64,000 nucleotides of DNA, from NCBI RefSeq assembly GCF_030362935.1, contig NZ_JAUCDY010000006.1, positions 1 through 64,000 of the forward strand, in the 5' to 3' direction. Origin of the DNA: Thiopseudomonas acetoxidans. GTDB lineage: Bacteria; Pseudomonadota; Gammaproteobacteria; Pseudomonadales; Pseudomonadaceae. Made by a program: the position numbers and the translations under genes. How positions within the stretch are numbered: position 1 is the first letter of the stretch; each line of letters starts with the position of its first letter. The notes beneath the pieces were generated by a model that was not told the DNA's origin, made no database searches, and saw nothing but the letters and a program-made list of their open reading frames with translations. This document shows, piece after piece, positions 18,788-26,955 of this stretch.

Positions 18788-18821
18788 AAGCCTCAAGCAT
18801 TTAAGTGCTTGGGGCTTTTTT
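18788..18821 (+). terminator. Rho-independent terminator of tRNA-fMet
   Basis: AAGCCTCAAGCA, loop TTTAAG, TGCTTGGGGCTT and a T run. It lies 12 bases beyond the tRNA CCA. Confidence 0.85.
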
Positions 18822-19007
18822 GTATCTGGAATTCCTGTAACCCTTATCTCATGCGCCTTGCAGCACTCTTGTCTTAGCTGTGCAGGGCTTCAACAATGCG
18901 CTGGATGGAGTCCACCAGAGTGCCATCCCAAGCAAAAATCAACAGACGAAGCTTATCCACCCTTTCCTCCTCAATATATTCAATTCATCCGCGCCGGCTA
19001 GTTACAT

Positions 19008-19032
19008 TCGCGCAAGAGTTGCGCTCCTACAA
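19008..19032 (-). repeat. REP-like element, reverse copy
   Basis: The complement reads TTGTAGGAGCGCAACTCTTG then CGCGA, which fits the Pseudomonas REP pattern (TGTRGGAGCG, short stem-loop, CGCGA). It faces a second copy at 19114-19140, forming a REPIN-like inverted pair. Confidence 0.6.
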
Positions 19033-19086
19033 GAGCTGTGCCAAGCAATCGGCTGCGTGCTAACCGCTTTGCTTTACTGTGGGGTG

Positions 19087-19118
19087 GGACTGTTGGACTG
19101 TTGGACTGTTGGACTGTG
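19087..19118 (+). repeat. Tandem 8-bp repeat GGACTGTT, four copies
   Basis: Units at 19087, 19095 and 19103 are identical; the fourth (19111-19118) ends in G and runs into the forward REP copy. It lies between the two REP elements in non-coding DNA. Confidence 0.9.
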
Positions 19119-19140
19119 GGAGCGCATCTTATGCGCGATG
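19114..19140 (+). repeat. REP-like element, forward copy
   Basis: CTGTGGGAGCGCATCTTATG followed by CGCGATG. It matches the REP layout GTGGGAGCG, hairpin, CGCGATG. It pairs with the reverse copy at 19008-19032. Confidence 0.65.
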
Positions 19141-19267
19141 AGAACCCTGCCGAGCTAAGCTGCTCCTGTAGATACTCTATGTTCTGGCTCAGCCTCTAAT
19201 GCAGTGGTCGTCACTATTGGGTAAACTGCCTTCTTTATCTACATTTGAATGTTGAAGCAGGATGCCC

Positions 19268-22200
19268 ATGCAAATTTTAGACAATGTGAACCAGCTCTTT
19301 GGCACGGATCTAAAGGCTACGCTAAAGCCCAAAGCCAAACTAAAAATTGCCGCATCCTGTTTTTCCATTTATGCCTACGCTGCCCTGAAGAAAGAGCTCA
19401 ACAGCATCGGCTCGCTTGAGTTCATCTTTACCTCACCCACTTTTGTGCCAGAGCAAGCCACCGATAAGCTCAAAAAAGAGCAGCGCGAGTTTTATATTCC
19501 GCGTATTAGCCGTGAAAGCAGTTTGTATGGCTCAGAGTTTGAGATTCATTTGCGCAATCAACTCACCCAGCGTGCGATTGCTAAAGAGTGCGCCGACTGG
19601 ATTCGAAGCAAGGTCACATTCAAATCCAATAAGACCCAAGCGCCTATGCAGCAATTTGCTCATGTGCAGACAGCAGAAGACAGCACCGCCTATATGCCGC
19701 TGCAAGGCTTTACTGCAGTCGATTTGGGCTATCAAAAGGGTAATGCGGTTTCTAACTTCATTAACCGCTTTGGTGATAAGAACTTTACTCAGCAATACCT
19801 GAACTTATTTGAAAGCATCTGGCAGGACCAGCAACAGCTTGAGGATGTCACAGCCTTAGTCACCCAGCATATTGAGTCGGCCTATCAGGAAAACTCACCT
19901 GAGCGTATTTACTTCATCCTGCTCTACAATATTTTTAAAGATTTTTTGCAAAATATCGATGAAGACGTACTGCCCAATGAGCAGACCGGCTATCAAGACA
20001 CTCTGGTCTGGAACAAACTGTTCAACTTCCAAAAAGATGCGGCTACCGGAATCATCAACAAGCTGGAAACCTATAACGGCTGCATCTTGGCCGATAGTGT
20101 TGGCCTAGGTAAAACCTTTACTGCACTGGCGGTGGTTAAGTATTACGAGCTGCGTAATAAATCGGTTTTGGTGCTGGTGCCCAAAAAACTGGCGGATAAC
20201 TGGCTGACCTATAACCGTAACCTCACCACCAATATCTTTGCCAAAGACCGTTTCAACTATGACGTGCTGTGCCATACGGATTTAAACCGTACCAGCGGTG
20301 AGTCCTTTGGTACACCACTCAACCAAGTGAACTGGGGCAATTACGACTTGGTGGTGATTGATGAGTCGCACAATTTTAGAAACAACGATGCCCTTAAAGA
20401 CCGTGAGACGCGCTACCAAACCTTAATGAACAAGGTGATTCGCGCCGGTGTTAAAACCAAGGTGCTGATGCTCTCAGCAACGCTGGTGAATAACCGCTTC
20501 AATGATTTACGCAACCAACTCGCGCTGGCTTATGAAGGCGAGTCCAGCGAGCTTAAAAATAAGCTAGGCATTGGCAGCCGTATTGAGCAGGTGTTTAAAG
20601 AAGCCCAGGCCGCGTTTAACGCTTGGTCAAAGATGCCTGCAGAAGAGCGCACCACCACGCGCATTCTCAACATGCTCAGCTTTGATTTTTTTAAGCTGCT
20701 CGATAGCGTCACCATTGCCCGTTCACGTCGCCATATTCAGCAGTTTTATGACACCAGCGAGATTGGTGCTTTCCCACAGCGTTTAGCGCCGAAGTCTTAC
20801 CACGTGCCCATTACCCATATGCCTGGCGCTATGGAACTTAACGAGATTTACGAGCAGTTGTCTGCACTGAACTTAGCCGTCTATGCACCGATGAGCTTTA
20901 TATTGCCCAGCCGTCTTAAAAAATACGAAGAGCTGTACGACACCGAGGTGGATGGTGGCCGTGGTCGTTTGCGCCAAGTGGACCGTGAAAAAAACTTACG
21001 TGCTTTGATGACCACTAATTTGCTCAAGCGTTTAGAAAGCTCGGTGCATTCATTTCGTCTGACCTTGCAAACCTTACACAGCACGATCATGCAAACCCTC
21101 GCGTTAATTGAGCGCTTCACTGAGCATGATTTAGCGGCTGAAGATGCTGGGCTTTACAGCACCGCATCATTCAATGACGAAGAGCTTGAAGCGGATAACC
21201 CATTTGCCGTGGGCAAAAAGATCCGCATTGATTTGCAAGATTTAGACTTGCCCAGCTGGACGTTTGAATTACGTGCAGACTTAGCCGGGTTAAGCGCTTT
21301 AATACAGTCCATTGCACCGATCACCCCAGAACATGACGCTAAGCTGCAACATTTACAGCAGTTGATCGAAGAGAAAACGAATAATCCACTCAACCCAGGT
21401 AATCGCAAAATATTAATCTTCTCTGCTTTTGCTGATACCACCGACTATCTGTACCAGCACCTGATTAACCAGCCTGCTTTACAAGCGTTAAACCTGAACT
21501 TTGCTCAGGTCACAGGTAGCGCTAATCCAAAAAGCACGCTGAAAAGCCGCCGCCGCAGTTATGACTTCCAAGAAGTACTGACCTTGTTCTCACCGCTATC
21601 TAAAGAGAAAGACAAGATCCTGCCTCATGAGCCCGGCGAGATTGATGTATTGATTGCCACCGACTGTATTTCTGAAGGGCAAAACCTGCAAGATTGCGAT
21701 TATTTGGTGAACTACGATATTCATTGGAATCCTGTACGCATTGTGCAGCGTTTTGGTCGTATTGATCGCATCGGCTCGAAAAACCAAGTCATTCAACTGG
21801 TGAACTACTGGCCCGATATCAGTCTTGATGAATACATCAATCTAAAAGAGCGTGTAGAAAACCGCATGGCCATCGTCGATGTCACCGCCACCGGTGATGA
21901 TAATCTGCTGGATGTGAACGCTGAAGATGCCGCCTACCGTAAAAAACAGCTGCAACGTTTACAAACTGAAGTGATTGATCTGGAAGACACCGGCGCTGGC
22001 ATCAGCATTACTGATTTGGGTTTAAACGAGTTCCGCATGGATATTTTGAACCACGTGCAAAAGCATGGCAGCCTTGAGCAAGCGCCTAAAGGCCTGCATG
22101 CGGTGATTCCAGCTGGTGATGGTTTAGAGGCTGGGGTGATATTTGGTTTGCGTAATTTAAACCCAAGTAAACACCAAGATGAACAGAACCGTTTACACCC

Positions 22201-22558
22201 GTATTACTTGGTCTATATCAGCGAACAAGGCGAGGTTTTGGCCAGCCATCTACAAGCCAAAAAACTGCTGGATGTGTTACGTGCCGCCTGTAAAGGCCGC
22301 AGTGAACCTTTGTTAGAAGTCTGCCAGTCTTTTAATCAGCGCACCCAAGACGGCCGCGATATGCAGGCTATTTCAGATCTGCTCAATCAAGCCATTCACT
22401 CGATGATTGAAAGCAAAGCAGAAAGCGACTTGGACAGTCTGTTTAGTGGCCGCCACACCACCGCGCTGGTGAATAGCATTCAAGGGTTAGATGACTTTGA
22501 GTTGCTGGGCTTCGTTGTTGTGCAAAACGCAGTGCAAGACGTGGAGCGGGCTGATTAA
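19268..22558 (+). CDS. SNF2-type DEAD/DEAH helicase with PLD-like N-terminus
   Basis: About 1,096 residues. The N-terminal ~230 residues resemble a phospholipase-D-like fold, but no intact HxK motif is seen, so nuclease activity is doubtful. The superfamily 2 motor follows: Walker A ADSVGLGKT (275-283), DESH box (365-368), SATLVNN motif III, and the C-terminal lobe with ILIFSAFADT, ATDCISEGQNL and RFGRIDRIGSK. This is the Swi2/Snf2-like helicase class that recurs in bacterial defence loci. ATG at 19268 has GCAGG 6 bases upstream; ATG at 19262 is an alternative. The stop shares one base with the next start (TAATG), coupling it to DUF4391. No adjacent promoter was identified. Confidence 0.85.
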   Translation: MQILDNVNQLFGTDLKATLKPKAKLKIAASCFSIYAYAALKKELNSIGSLEFIFTSPTFVPEQATDKLKKEQREFYIPRISRESSLYGSEFEIHLRNQLTQRAIAKECADWIRSKVTFKSNKTQAPMQQFAHVQTAEDSTAYMPLQGFTAVDLGYQKGNAVSNFINRFGDKNFTQQYLNLFESIWQDQQQLEDVTALVTQHIESAYQENSPERIYFILLYNIFKDFLQNIDEDVLPNEQTGYQDTLVWNKLFNFQKDAATGIINKLETYNGCILADSVGLGKTFTALAVVKYYELRNKSVLVLVPKKLADNWLTYNRNLTTNIFAKDRFNYDVLCHTDLNRTSGESFGTPLNQVNWGNYDLVVIDESHNFRNNDALKDRETRYQTLMNKVIRAGVKTKVLMLSATLVNNRFNDLRNQLALAYEGESSELKNKLGIGSRIEQVFKEAQAAFNAWSKMPAEERTTTRILNMLSFDFFKLLDSVTIARSRRHIQQFYDTSEIGAFPQRLAPKSYHVPITHMPGAMELNEIYEQLSALNLAVYAPMSFILPSRLKKYEELYDTEVDGGRGRLRQVDREKNLRALMTTNLLKRLESSVHSFRLTLQTLHSTIMQTLALIERFTEHDLAAEDAGLYSTASFNDEELEADNPFAVGKKIRIDLQDLDLPSWTFELRADLAGLSALIQSIAPITPEHDAKLQHLQQLIEEKTNNPLNPGNRKILIFSAFADTTDYLYQHLINQPALQALNLNFAQVTGSANPKSTLKSRRRSYDFQEVLTLFSPLSKEKDKILPHEPGEIDVLIATDCISEGQNLQDCDYLVNYDIHWNPVRIVQRFGRIDRIGSKNQVIQLVNYWPDISLDEYINLKERVENRMAIVDVTATGDDNLLDVNAEDAAYRKKQLQRLQTEVIDLEDTGAGISITDLGLNEFRMDILNHVQKHGSLEQAPKGLHAVIPAGDGLEAGVIFGLRNLNPSKHQDEQNRLHPYYLVYISEQGEVLASHLQAKKLLDVLRAACKGRSEPLLEVCQSFNQRTQDGRDMQAISDLLNQAIHSMIESKAESDLDSLFSGRHTTALVNSIQGLDDFELLGFVVVQNAVQDVERAD

Positions 22559-23214
22559 TGCTATTTGCTTACCCAGACTCAACGCGCGTCGGTCGCATTC
22601 TGCCTAAGAATGCAATTTACAAAAACGTCACGCCCACCGCTAAGCAGCGCGAGTTGTTAACGCTACAGATTGAAAAGATCACCTGGGCGCATAAACTTGC
22701 GCCAGATACGTTGAATATCAATGCCAGCACTGAACTGCCGGAGATTCAGGTATTGGCAATACGGCTCAAGCCACAGATTGCCCAGATCAGCGACAGCCTA
22801 CTGGAGTATTTAGACAAAGCCATTCCCAGCGCCTTGATTTTTGAAGTGCAGGGCAGTAGCGGCATACAAACTATTGCTTGCTTAAAACAGATCAACCAAA
22901 ATGGCAGCGTTAAATGTAGCCCTTATTTATACGGTGCACAGCAGCGTGTTGACGCTGAGCGCCAAGCACTGCCCATCAGCCGTGACTTTACTCATTTGCA
23001 ACAGCAGTTGCTGGCTCGTTTGTTGCCTTATTCGTTGCAGGCCGGTGAAAGCCTGAGCGCCGCCATTGAGCGCGTGCAGCGCATTTCTAAACTGGAAAAA
23101 ACCATTCAGCAGTTGGAAGCGCAACTGCTGAACAAGAGCATGCAATTTAACCGCCGTGTCGAACTCAACCAGCAGTTGAAAAGTGCCAAGCAAGAACACG
23201 CTTCTTTACTGTAA
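22558..23214 (+). CDS. DUF4391 domain protein
   Basis: 218 residues. The first ~170 residues match the DUF4391 layout (MLFAYPDSTRVGRILPKNAI, a middle region ending SALIFEVQGS). The C-terminus is a coiled coil (ISKLEKTIQQLEAQLLNKSM). No enzymatic motif is visible. DUF4391 genes typically sit between a SNF2-like helicase and a site-specific DNA methyltransferase in restriction-modification-like loci. Here it follows the helicase with a one-base overlap, but the methyltransferase is separated from it by the ATPase-protease pair. A role as helicase partner or specificity factor is inference. Confidence 0.8.
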   Translation: MLFAYPDSTRVGRILPKNAIYKNVTPTAKQRELLTLQIEKITWAHKLAPDTLNINASTELPEIQVLAIRLKPQIAQISDSLLEYLDKAIPSALIFEVQGSSGIQTIACLKQINQNGSVKCSPYLYGAQQRVDAERQALPISRDFTHLQQQLLARLLPYSLQAGESLSAAIERVQRISKLEKTIQQLEAQLLNKSMQFNRRVELNQQLKSAKQEHASLL

Positions 23215-23353
23215 TAAAGCTGTCTTAAACCAGTTAAAACGATTGTTCAATTATCTTGCATGATTCAAAAATAGCGATTATTGCTGCGAAAAGTTACAAT
23301 CTTAATTCGAACACACACAGCAATGAAACTATGCTAAAGCACGGAGATGGGCG

Positions 23354-24349
23354 ATGGCTAACGCTAAATTACTTAGACAGCTGATCAAGACAGGCGCAGA
23401 AGGCAATCAGGAAGCTTTTAAGCGTGTTTCTGAGCAAATCATTCAGGATGAGCGCGCTAAGAACCATCATTTGCTCGCAAACGATCTAGAAAAGGTCCTG
23501 TATGGCCGACGTAATTCTAGCACGCCAAGCTTATCTGCATTAAGTGACCGCTTACCCAAAGACAAAGAGCGAGATTTGCCTCTTTTGCAAATCAAAGAAT
23601 CTGTGCGGCGGCTAGAAGATGTTGTTTTGTCTGATGAAAACACATCACTGCTAAATGAAATACTGCAAGAACATCATCGTGCAGAAACCTTAAAAAGCCA
23701 TGGTTTATACCCAGTTGATAGATTGTTGTTTTGTGGTCCACCTGGCTGCGGGAAAACGCTAACTGCTGAGGTGTTAGCCAGTGAGCTTGGCTTGCCCTTA
23801 GCTATTGTTCGCATCGACAGCGTGGTGTCTTCGCTTTTAGGGGAAACAGCAGCCAACCTTAGACAAGTATTCGATTTTATTTCCTCCGTCCCGATGGTTG
23901 TTTTATTTGATGAGTTTGATGCATTAGCCAAAGAACGTGCTGATAACGCTGAGCATGGTGAGTTGAAGCGAGTCGTTAACGCTTTCCTACAAATGCTCGA
24001 TGCCTATGAGGGCAAAAGTCTATTAGTTGCTGCCACCAATCATGAGCGTATTCTTGACCCCGCTATTTGGCGTCGTTTTGATGAAGTGTTGGTTTTTGAA
24101 AATCCAAATTTAGAACAGCTTCGCCGTTTATTGTCTATCAAACTGCGTGGTTTACGTCGTGAATTTGACATTGATGACTCTCGGATTATTGGCTTATTTA
24201 AAGGCATGAGCCACGCCGATGTTGAACGAGTACTGCGCCGTGCAGCTAAAGATATGGTATTAGCTGGAAAAGAATTTCTTAGCGAGCGTCACTTACAATC
24301 AGCTATTAAACGTGAAGATGCTCGTCGAGCGCGCACTCAAAGGAACTAA
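23354..24349 (+). CDS. AAA+ ATPase, IetA-like partner of subtilase
   Basis: 331 residues. A helical N-terminal region (1-110) precedes a classical AAA+ module: Walker A GPPGCGKT (128-135), Walker B VVLFDEFDAL (182-191), sensor-1 VAATNHE and an arginine finger in WRRFDEVLVF. In ietAS-type systems an AAA+ ATPase of this kind controls a partner subtilisin-like protease; the pair was first described as a plasmid incompatibility-enhancing toxin-antitoxin and later found in antiviral islands. The protease starts 6 bp downstream. CGGAG lies about 8 bases before ATG. An independent 140-bp upstream gap suggests a separate transcription unit from the DUF4391 gene. Confidence 0.85.
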   Translation: MANAKLLRQLIKTGAEGNQEAFKRVSEQIIQDERAKNHHLLANDLEKVLYGRRNSSTPSLSALSDRLPKDKERDLPLLQIKESVRRLEDVVLSDENTSLLNEILQEHHRAETLKSHGLYPVDRLLFCGPPGCGKTLTAEVLASELGLPLAIVRIDSVVSSLLGETAANLRQVFDFISSVPMVVLFDEFDALAKERADNAEHGELKRVVNAFLQMLDAYEGKSLLVAATNHERILDPAIWRRFDEVLVFENPNLEQLRRLLSIKLRGLRREFDIDDSRIIGLFKGMSHADVERVLRRAAKDMVLAGKEFLSERHLQSAIKREDARRARTQRN

Positions 24350-24355
24350 TTAGTC

Positions 24356-26845
24356 ATGGATGAAACATTTCCGCATTTAAGCTTGCAGCGAGAAGTACCA
24401 GTTAAAGAAAAACGATCAGCGCGTTCGCCGATAACTCAAGCTCCAACAGATATCCCTAGCCATGGCCGAGGCTTACTCAAAAAGCTTGCAAGCGCTACAC
24501 AAGAGGTGGCTGATGATATAGGTGGCTTTGATAATCGCAAGCTGTTTCGCTTTACAGTGCAGAAAGGATTTAATCCAGATAACCTACGAAAAATCGCAGC
24601 AGGCATTGAGTTTGTTAGCCAAGAAGATGAAACCGTTGTCATAGGTTTTGCTACTAACGCCGCATTGGCAAGTTTTGAAGCGCGTTTATCGTCAATGGCC
24701 AGTGGTCAATCTATCACTAATAAAGAAGTGATTTATGCGCTGCAAGGCATTAATAGTTGGAGTATAGAAAACCGTACTGGCTGGGCACTAAAAAACCAAG
24801 GTTTGCCCACAACAGACTGTTTTTTATTGGATGTTGAACTATGGCCTTTAGAGGATAATCAGCAAGAACGTGTTCAAGAGTGGGCTGCCTTTGAAAGCTG
24901 GCTTACAGCGCAAGAGATAAATATAAAAGATCAAATCAAAAAGCCAGAGCTGACGCTGTATCGAGTTGAGTGTAATCGTCAGCAAGCAGAACAGTTGCTA
25001 CGCTATAGAGATATTCGCTCAGTTGACTTACCGCCGAGCTTTGGCTTAGAAAGATCAGTCATATATCAAGACGTGCAACAAATTCCCGAAACACCTGACC
25101 CTACAGAGTTAGCACCCAGCGTAGTGGTATTAGATAGTGGTCTTGCTAGCAGCCACCCATTATTAAAAGCTGCTGTTAGGGAGGCAAAAAGTTTTCTGCC
25201 GGGAGAAGGACCGCATGATGAGCATGGTCATGGTACGCATGTGGCGGGGTTAGCTCTATATGGGGATTTAGAAAAACATCTGCGCGCAGGCAGATTTATT
25301 CCATCATTACGCTTATTTAGCGGCCGAATTCTTGATAAGAATAATGAAAATACTACTGGCTTTGTAGAGAACCACATCGAAGAAGCTGTGCGTTATTTTG
25401 TAAGTAAACACCAGTGCAAGGTATTTAATTTGTCTTTTGGCGATGCAAATAAGCCTTATCTGGGTGGGCATTTAAAAGGCCTTTCCGTGACCTTGGATAT
25501 GCTGTCACGAGAACTTGGGGTTTTGTTTGTTGTCGCTGCGGGTAATCATCGTATTACTAAAGGCTCGCCTAATGGGATAGAGTGGCGAGATAATTATCCC
25601 CATTATTTAGTTGATGATGCATGGCGTATTATTGAGCCAGCGCCAGCACTTAACGTATTAACGGTGGGTAGCTTGGCTCGAACCAATCAAACCTATAATA
25701 GTCAGCGTTATCCATTGGATCCTGCTGAAATACCTGTTGCACAACCTGAACAATTCTCACCCTTTACCCGAAGTGGCTTATCAATTGATGGTGCTATCAA
25801 ACCAGAACTTGTTGCCTATGGTGGTAACTGGGCGCTCAACGCGCGAGCGAGCTACGCACTTTTAGATAAAAATGCTGGCTTAGGCGTTGTTTCAGCCGGT
25901 CATCAATTTGTGCGAGGCTCTCCGTTCGTTGTAGACAACGGAACCAGCATGGCCGCACCGCAAGTTGCCCACTTAGCAGCTTCAGTTTTGATAACGCAAC
26001 CCAATGCAAGTACAAACCTCATCAGAGCCTTGCTTTGCAATAATGCTACTCAAACAAAGGCAAGCACACATTTAATTGAGCAAGCCACAACCTCACAAGT
26101 GGCAGAGAAGAAGAGCCTTAATGCTGAAGTTAGAGCTATCAATGCGGCTAAGAAAGCAGGTCAATCATACTCGCAAGCACGGCTTGATGAATTGAATAAG
26201 AAGATTCAACAGCTGAATAAAGTAATAAACCAATACCGATACATAGGTGGCTATGGGCAGGTAAATGAGGTTGCACTTCATCGCTCCTTAGAAAATGCAG
26301 CTACTTTGATAGCTAACGGTAGCATCGAGAATAAGCGCCATCATTTTTACGAAATACCTATACCGGATGACTTTATTAGTAACGGAAAACGCGTAAGAGA
26401 AATCGCAGTGGCGTTAGCTTATACGCCACCCATACGCTCTACTCGCATCAAGTACCGTGCTACTCGTATTGATTTTAAATTAGTTTATGCAAGCGATCTT
26501 GAAGAAGTTACAACAACCTTTAATAAAGCAACTAGCGATGACGATTACCAAAATATATCTGAAGTACCAAATCCGCTGGTAGGCCAAACAGTACGCAATA
26601 AAGGCACTGTTCAGGCTGATGCTTGGATGTTTAAACAGCTCAGTAAGACGTCAAAGTTACGCAATAAAAAACTTTTTTTGGTGGTCACCCGCAATGATTT
26701 CCCATGGGGTGAAAACTTGTGTGATACCGAAGAAGAGTACGCTTTAGTTGTAAGTTTGCGTGACACAGAAAACTCAGAAGCACGTCTTTACTCACAGCTC
26801 CAAGCACAGCTTAAATCAAGGTTGCCTATGCGAGTGAAGCTCTAA
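24356..26845 (+). CDS. Subtilisin-like (S8) serine protease, IetS-like
   Basis: 829 residues with no signal peptide, so probably cytoplasmic. The catalytic triad is intact: Asp260 (VVVLDSG), His292 (GHGTHVAG) and Ser531 (NGTSMAAP), with the oxyanion Asn397 (AAGNH). The first 240 residues are an N-terminal region without recognisable family. After the protease domain a coiled-coil insert (about 585-625, SLNAEVRAINAAKK and LDELNKKIQQLNKVINQ) leads to a ~190-residue C-terminal beta-rich region. A cytoplasmic subtilase fused to uncharacterised flanks and paired with an AAA+ ATPase is the ietAS arrangement. The target protein is unknown. Confidence 0.85.
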   Translation: MDETFPHLSLQREVPVKEKRSARSPITQAPTDIPSHGRGLLKKLASATQEVADDIGGFDNRKLFRFTVQKGFNPDNLRKIAAGIEFVSQEDETVVIGFATNAALASFEARLSSMASGQSITNKEVIYALQGINSWSIENRTGWALKNQGLPTTDCFLLDVELWPLEDNQQERVQEWAAFESWLTAQEINIKDQIKKPELTLYRVECNRQQAEQLLRYRDIRSVDLPPSFGLERSVIYQDVQQIPETPDPTELAPSVVVLDSGLASSHPLLKAAVREAKSFLPGEGPHDEHGHGTHVAGLALYGDLEKHLRAGRFIPSLRLFSGRILDKNNENTTGFVENHIEEAVRYFVSKHQCKVFNLSFGDANKPYLGGHLKGLSVTLDMLSRELGVLFVVAAGNHRITKGSPNGIEWRDNYPHYLVDDAWRIIEPAPALNVLTVGSLARTNQTYNSQRYPLDPAEIPVAQPEQFSPFTRSGLSIDGAIKPELVAYGGNWALNARASYALLDKNAGLGVVSAGHQFVRGSPFVVDNGTSMAAPQVAHLAASVLITQPNASTNLIRALLCNNATQTKASTHLIEQATTSQVAEKKSLNAEVRAINAAKKAGQSYSQARLDELNKKIQQLNKVINQYRYIGGYGQVNEVALHRSLENAATLIANGSIENKRHHFYEIPIPDDFISNGKRVREIAVALAYTPPIRSTRIKYRATRIDFKLVYASDLEEVTTTFNKATSDDDYQNISEVPNPLVGQTVRNKGTVQADAWMFKQLSKTSKLRNKKLFLVVTRNDFPWGENLCDTEEEYALVVSLRDTENSEARLYSQLQAQLKSRLPMRVKL

Positions 26846-26955
26846 CAGCGCTTGTCCTATGCTTAATTAAATACGACTGGCGTTGAATTAAACTGAGTAT
26901 GGATCAAATTTTAAATGGGGCTTGGCCTCATTCTTTATTTTTATAGGAACACCCA

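Noticed and set aside
19087..19118. CRISPR-like array
   Set aside because: Units are 8 bp with no spacers; it is a simple tandem repeat.
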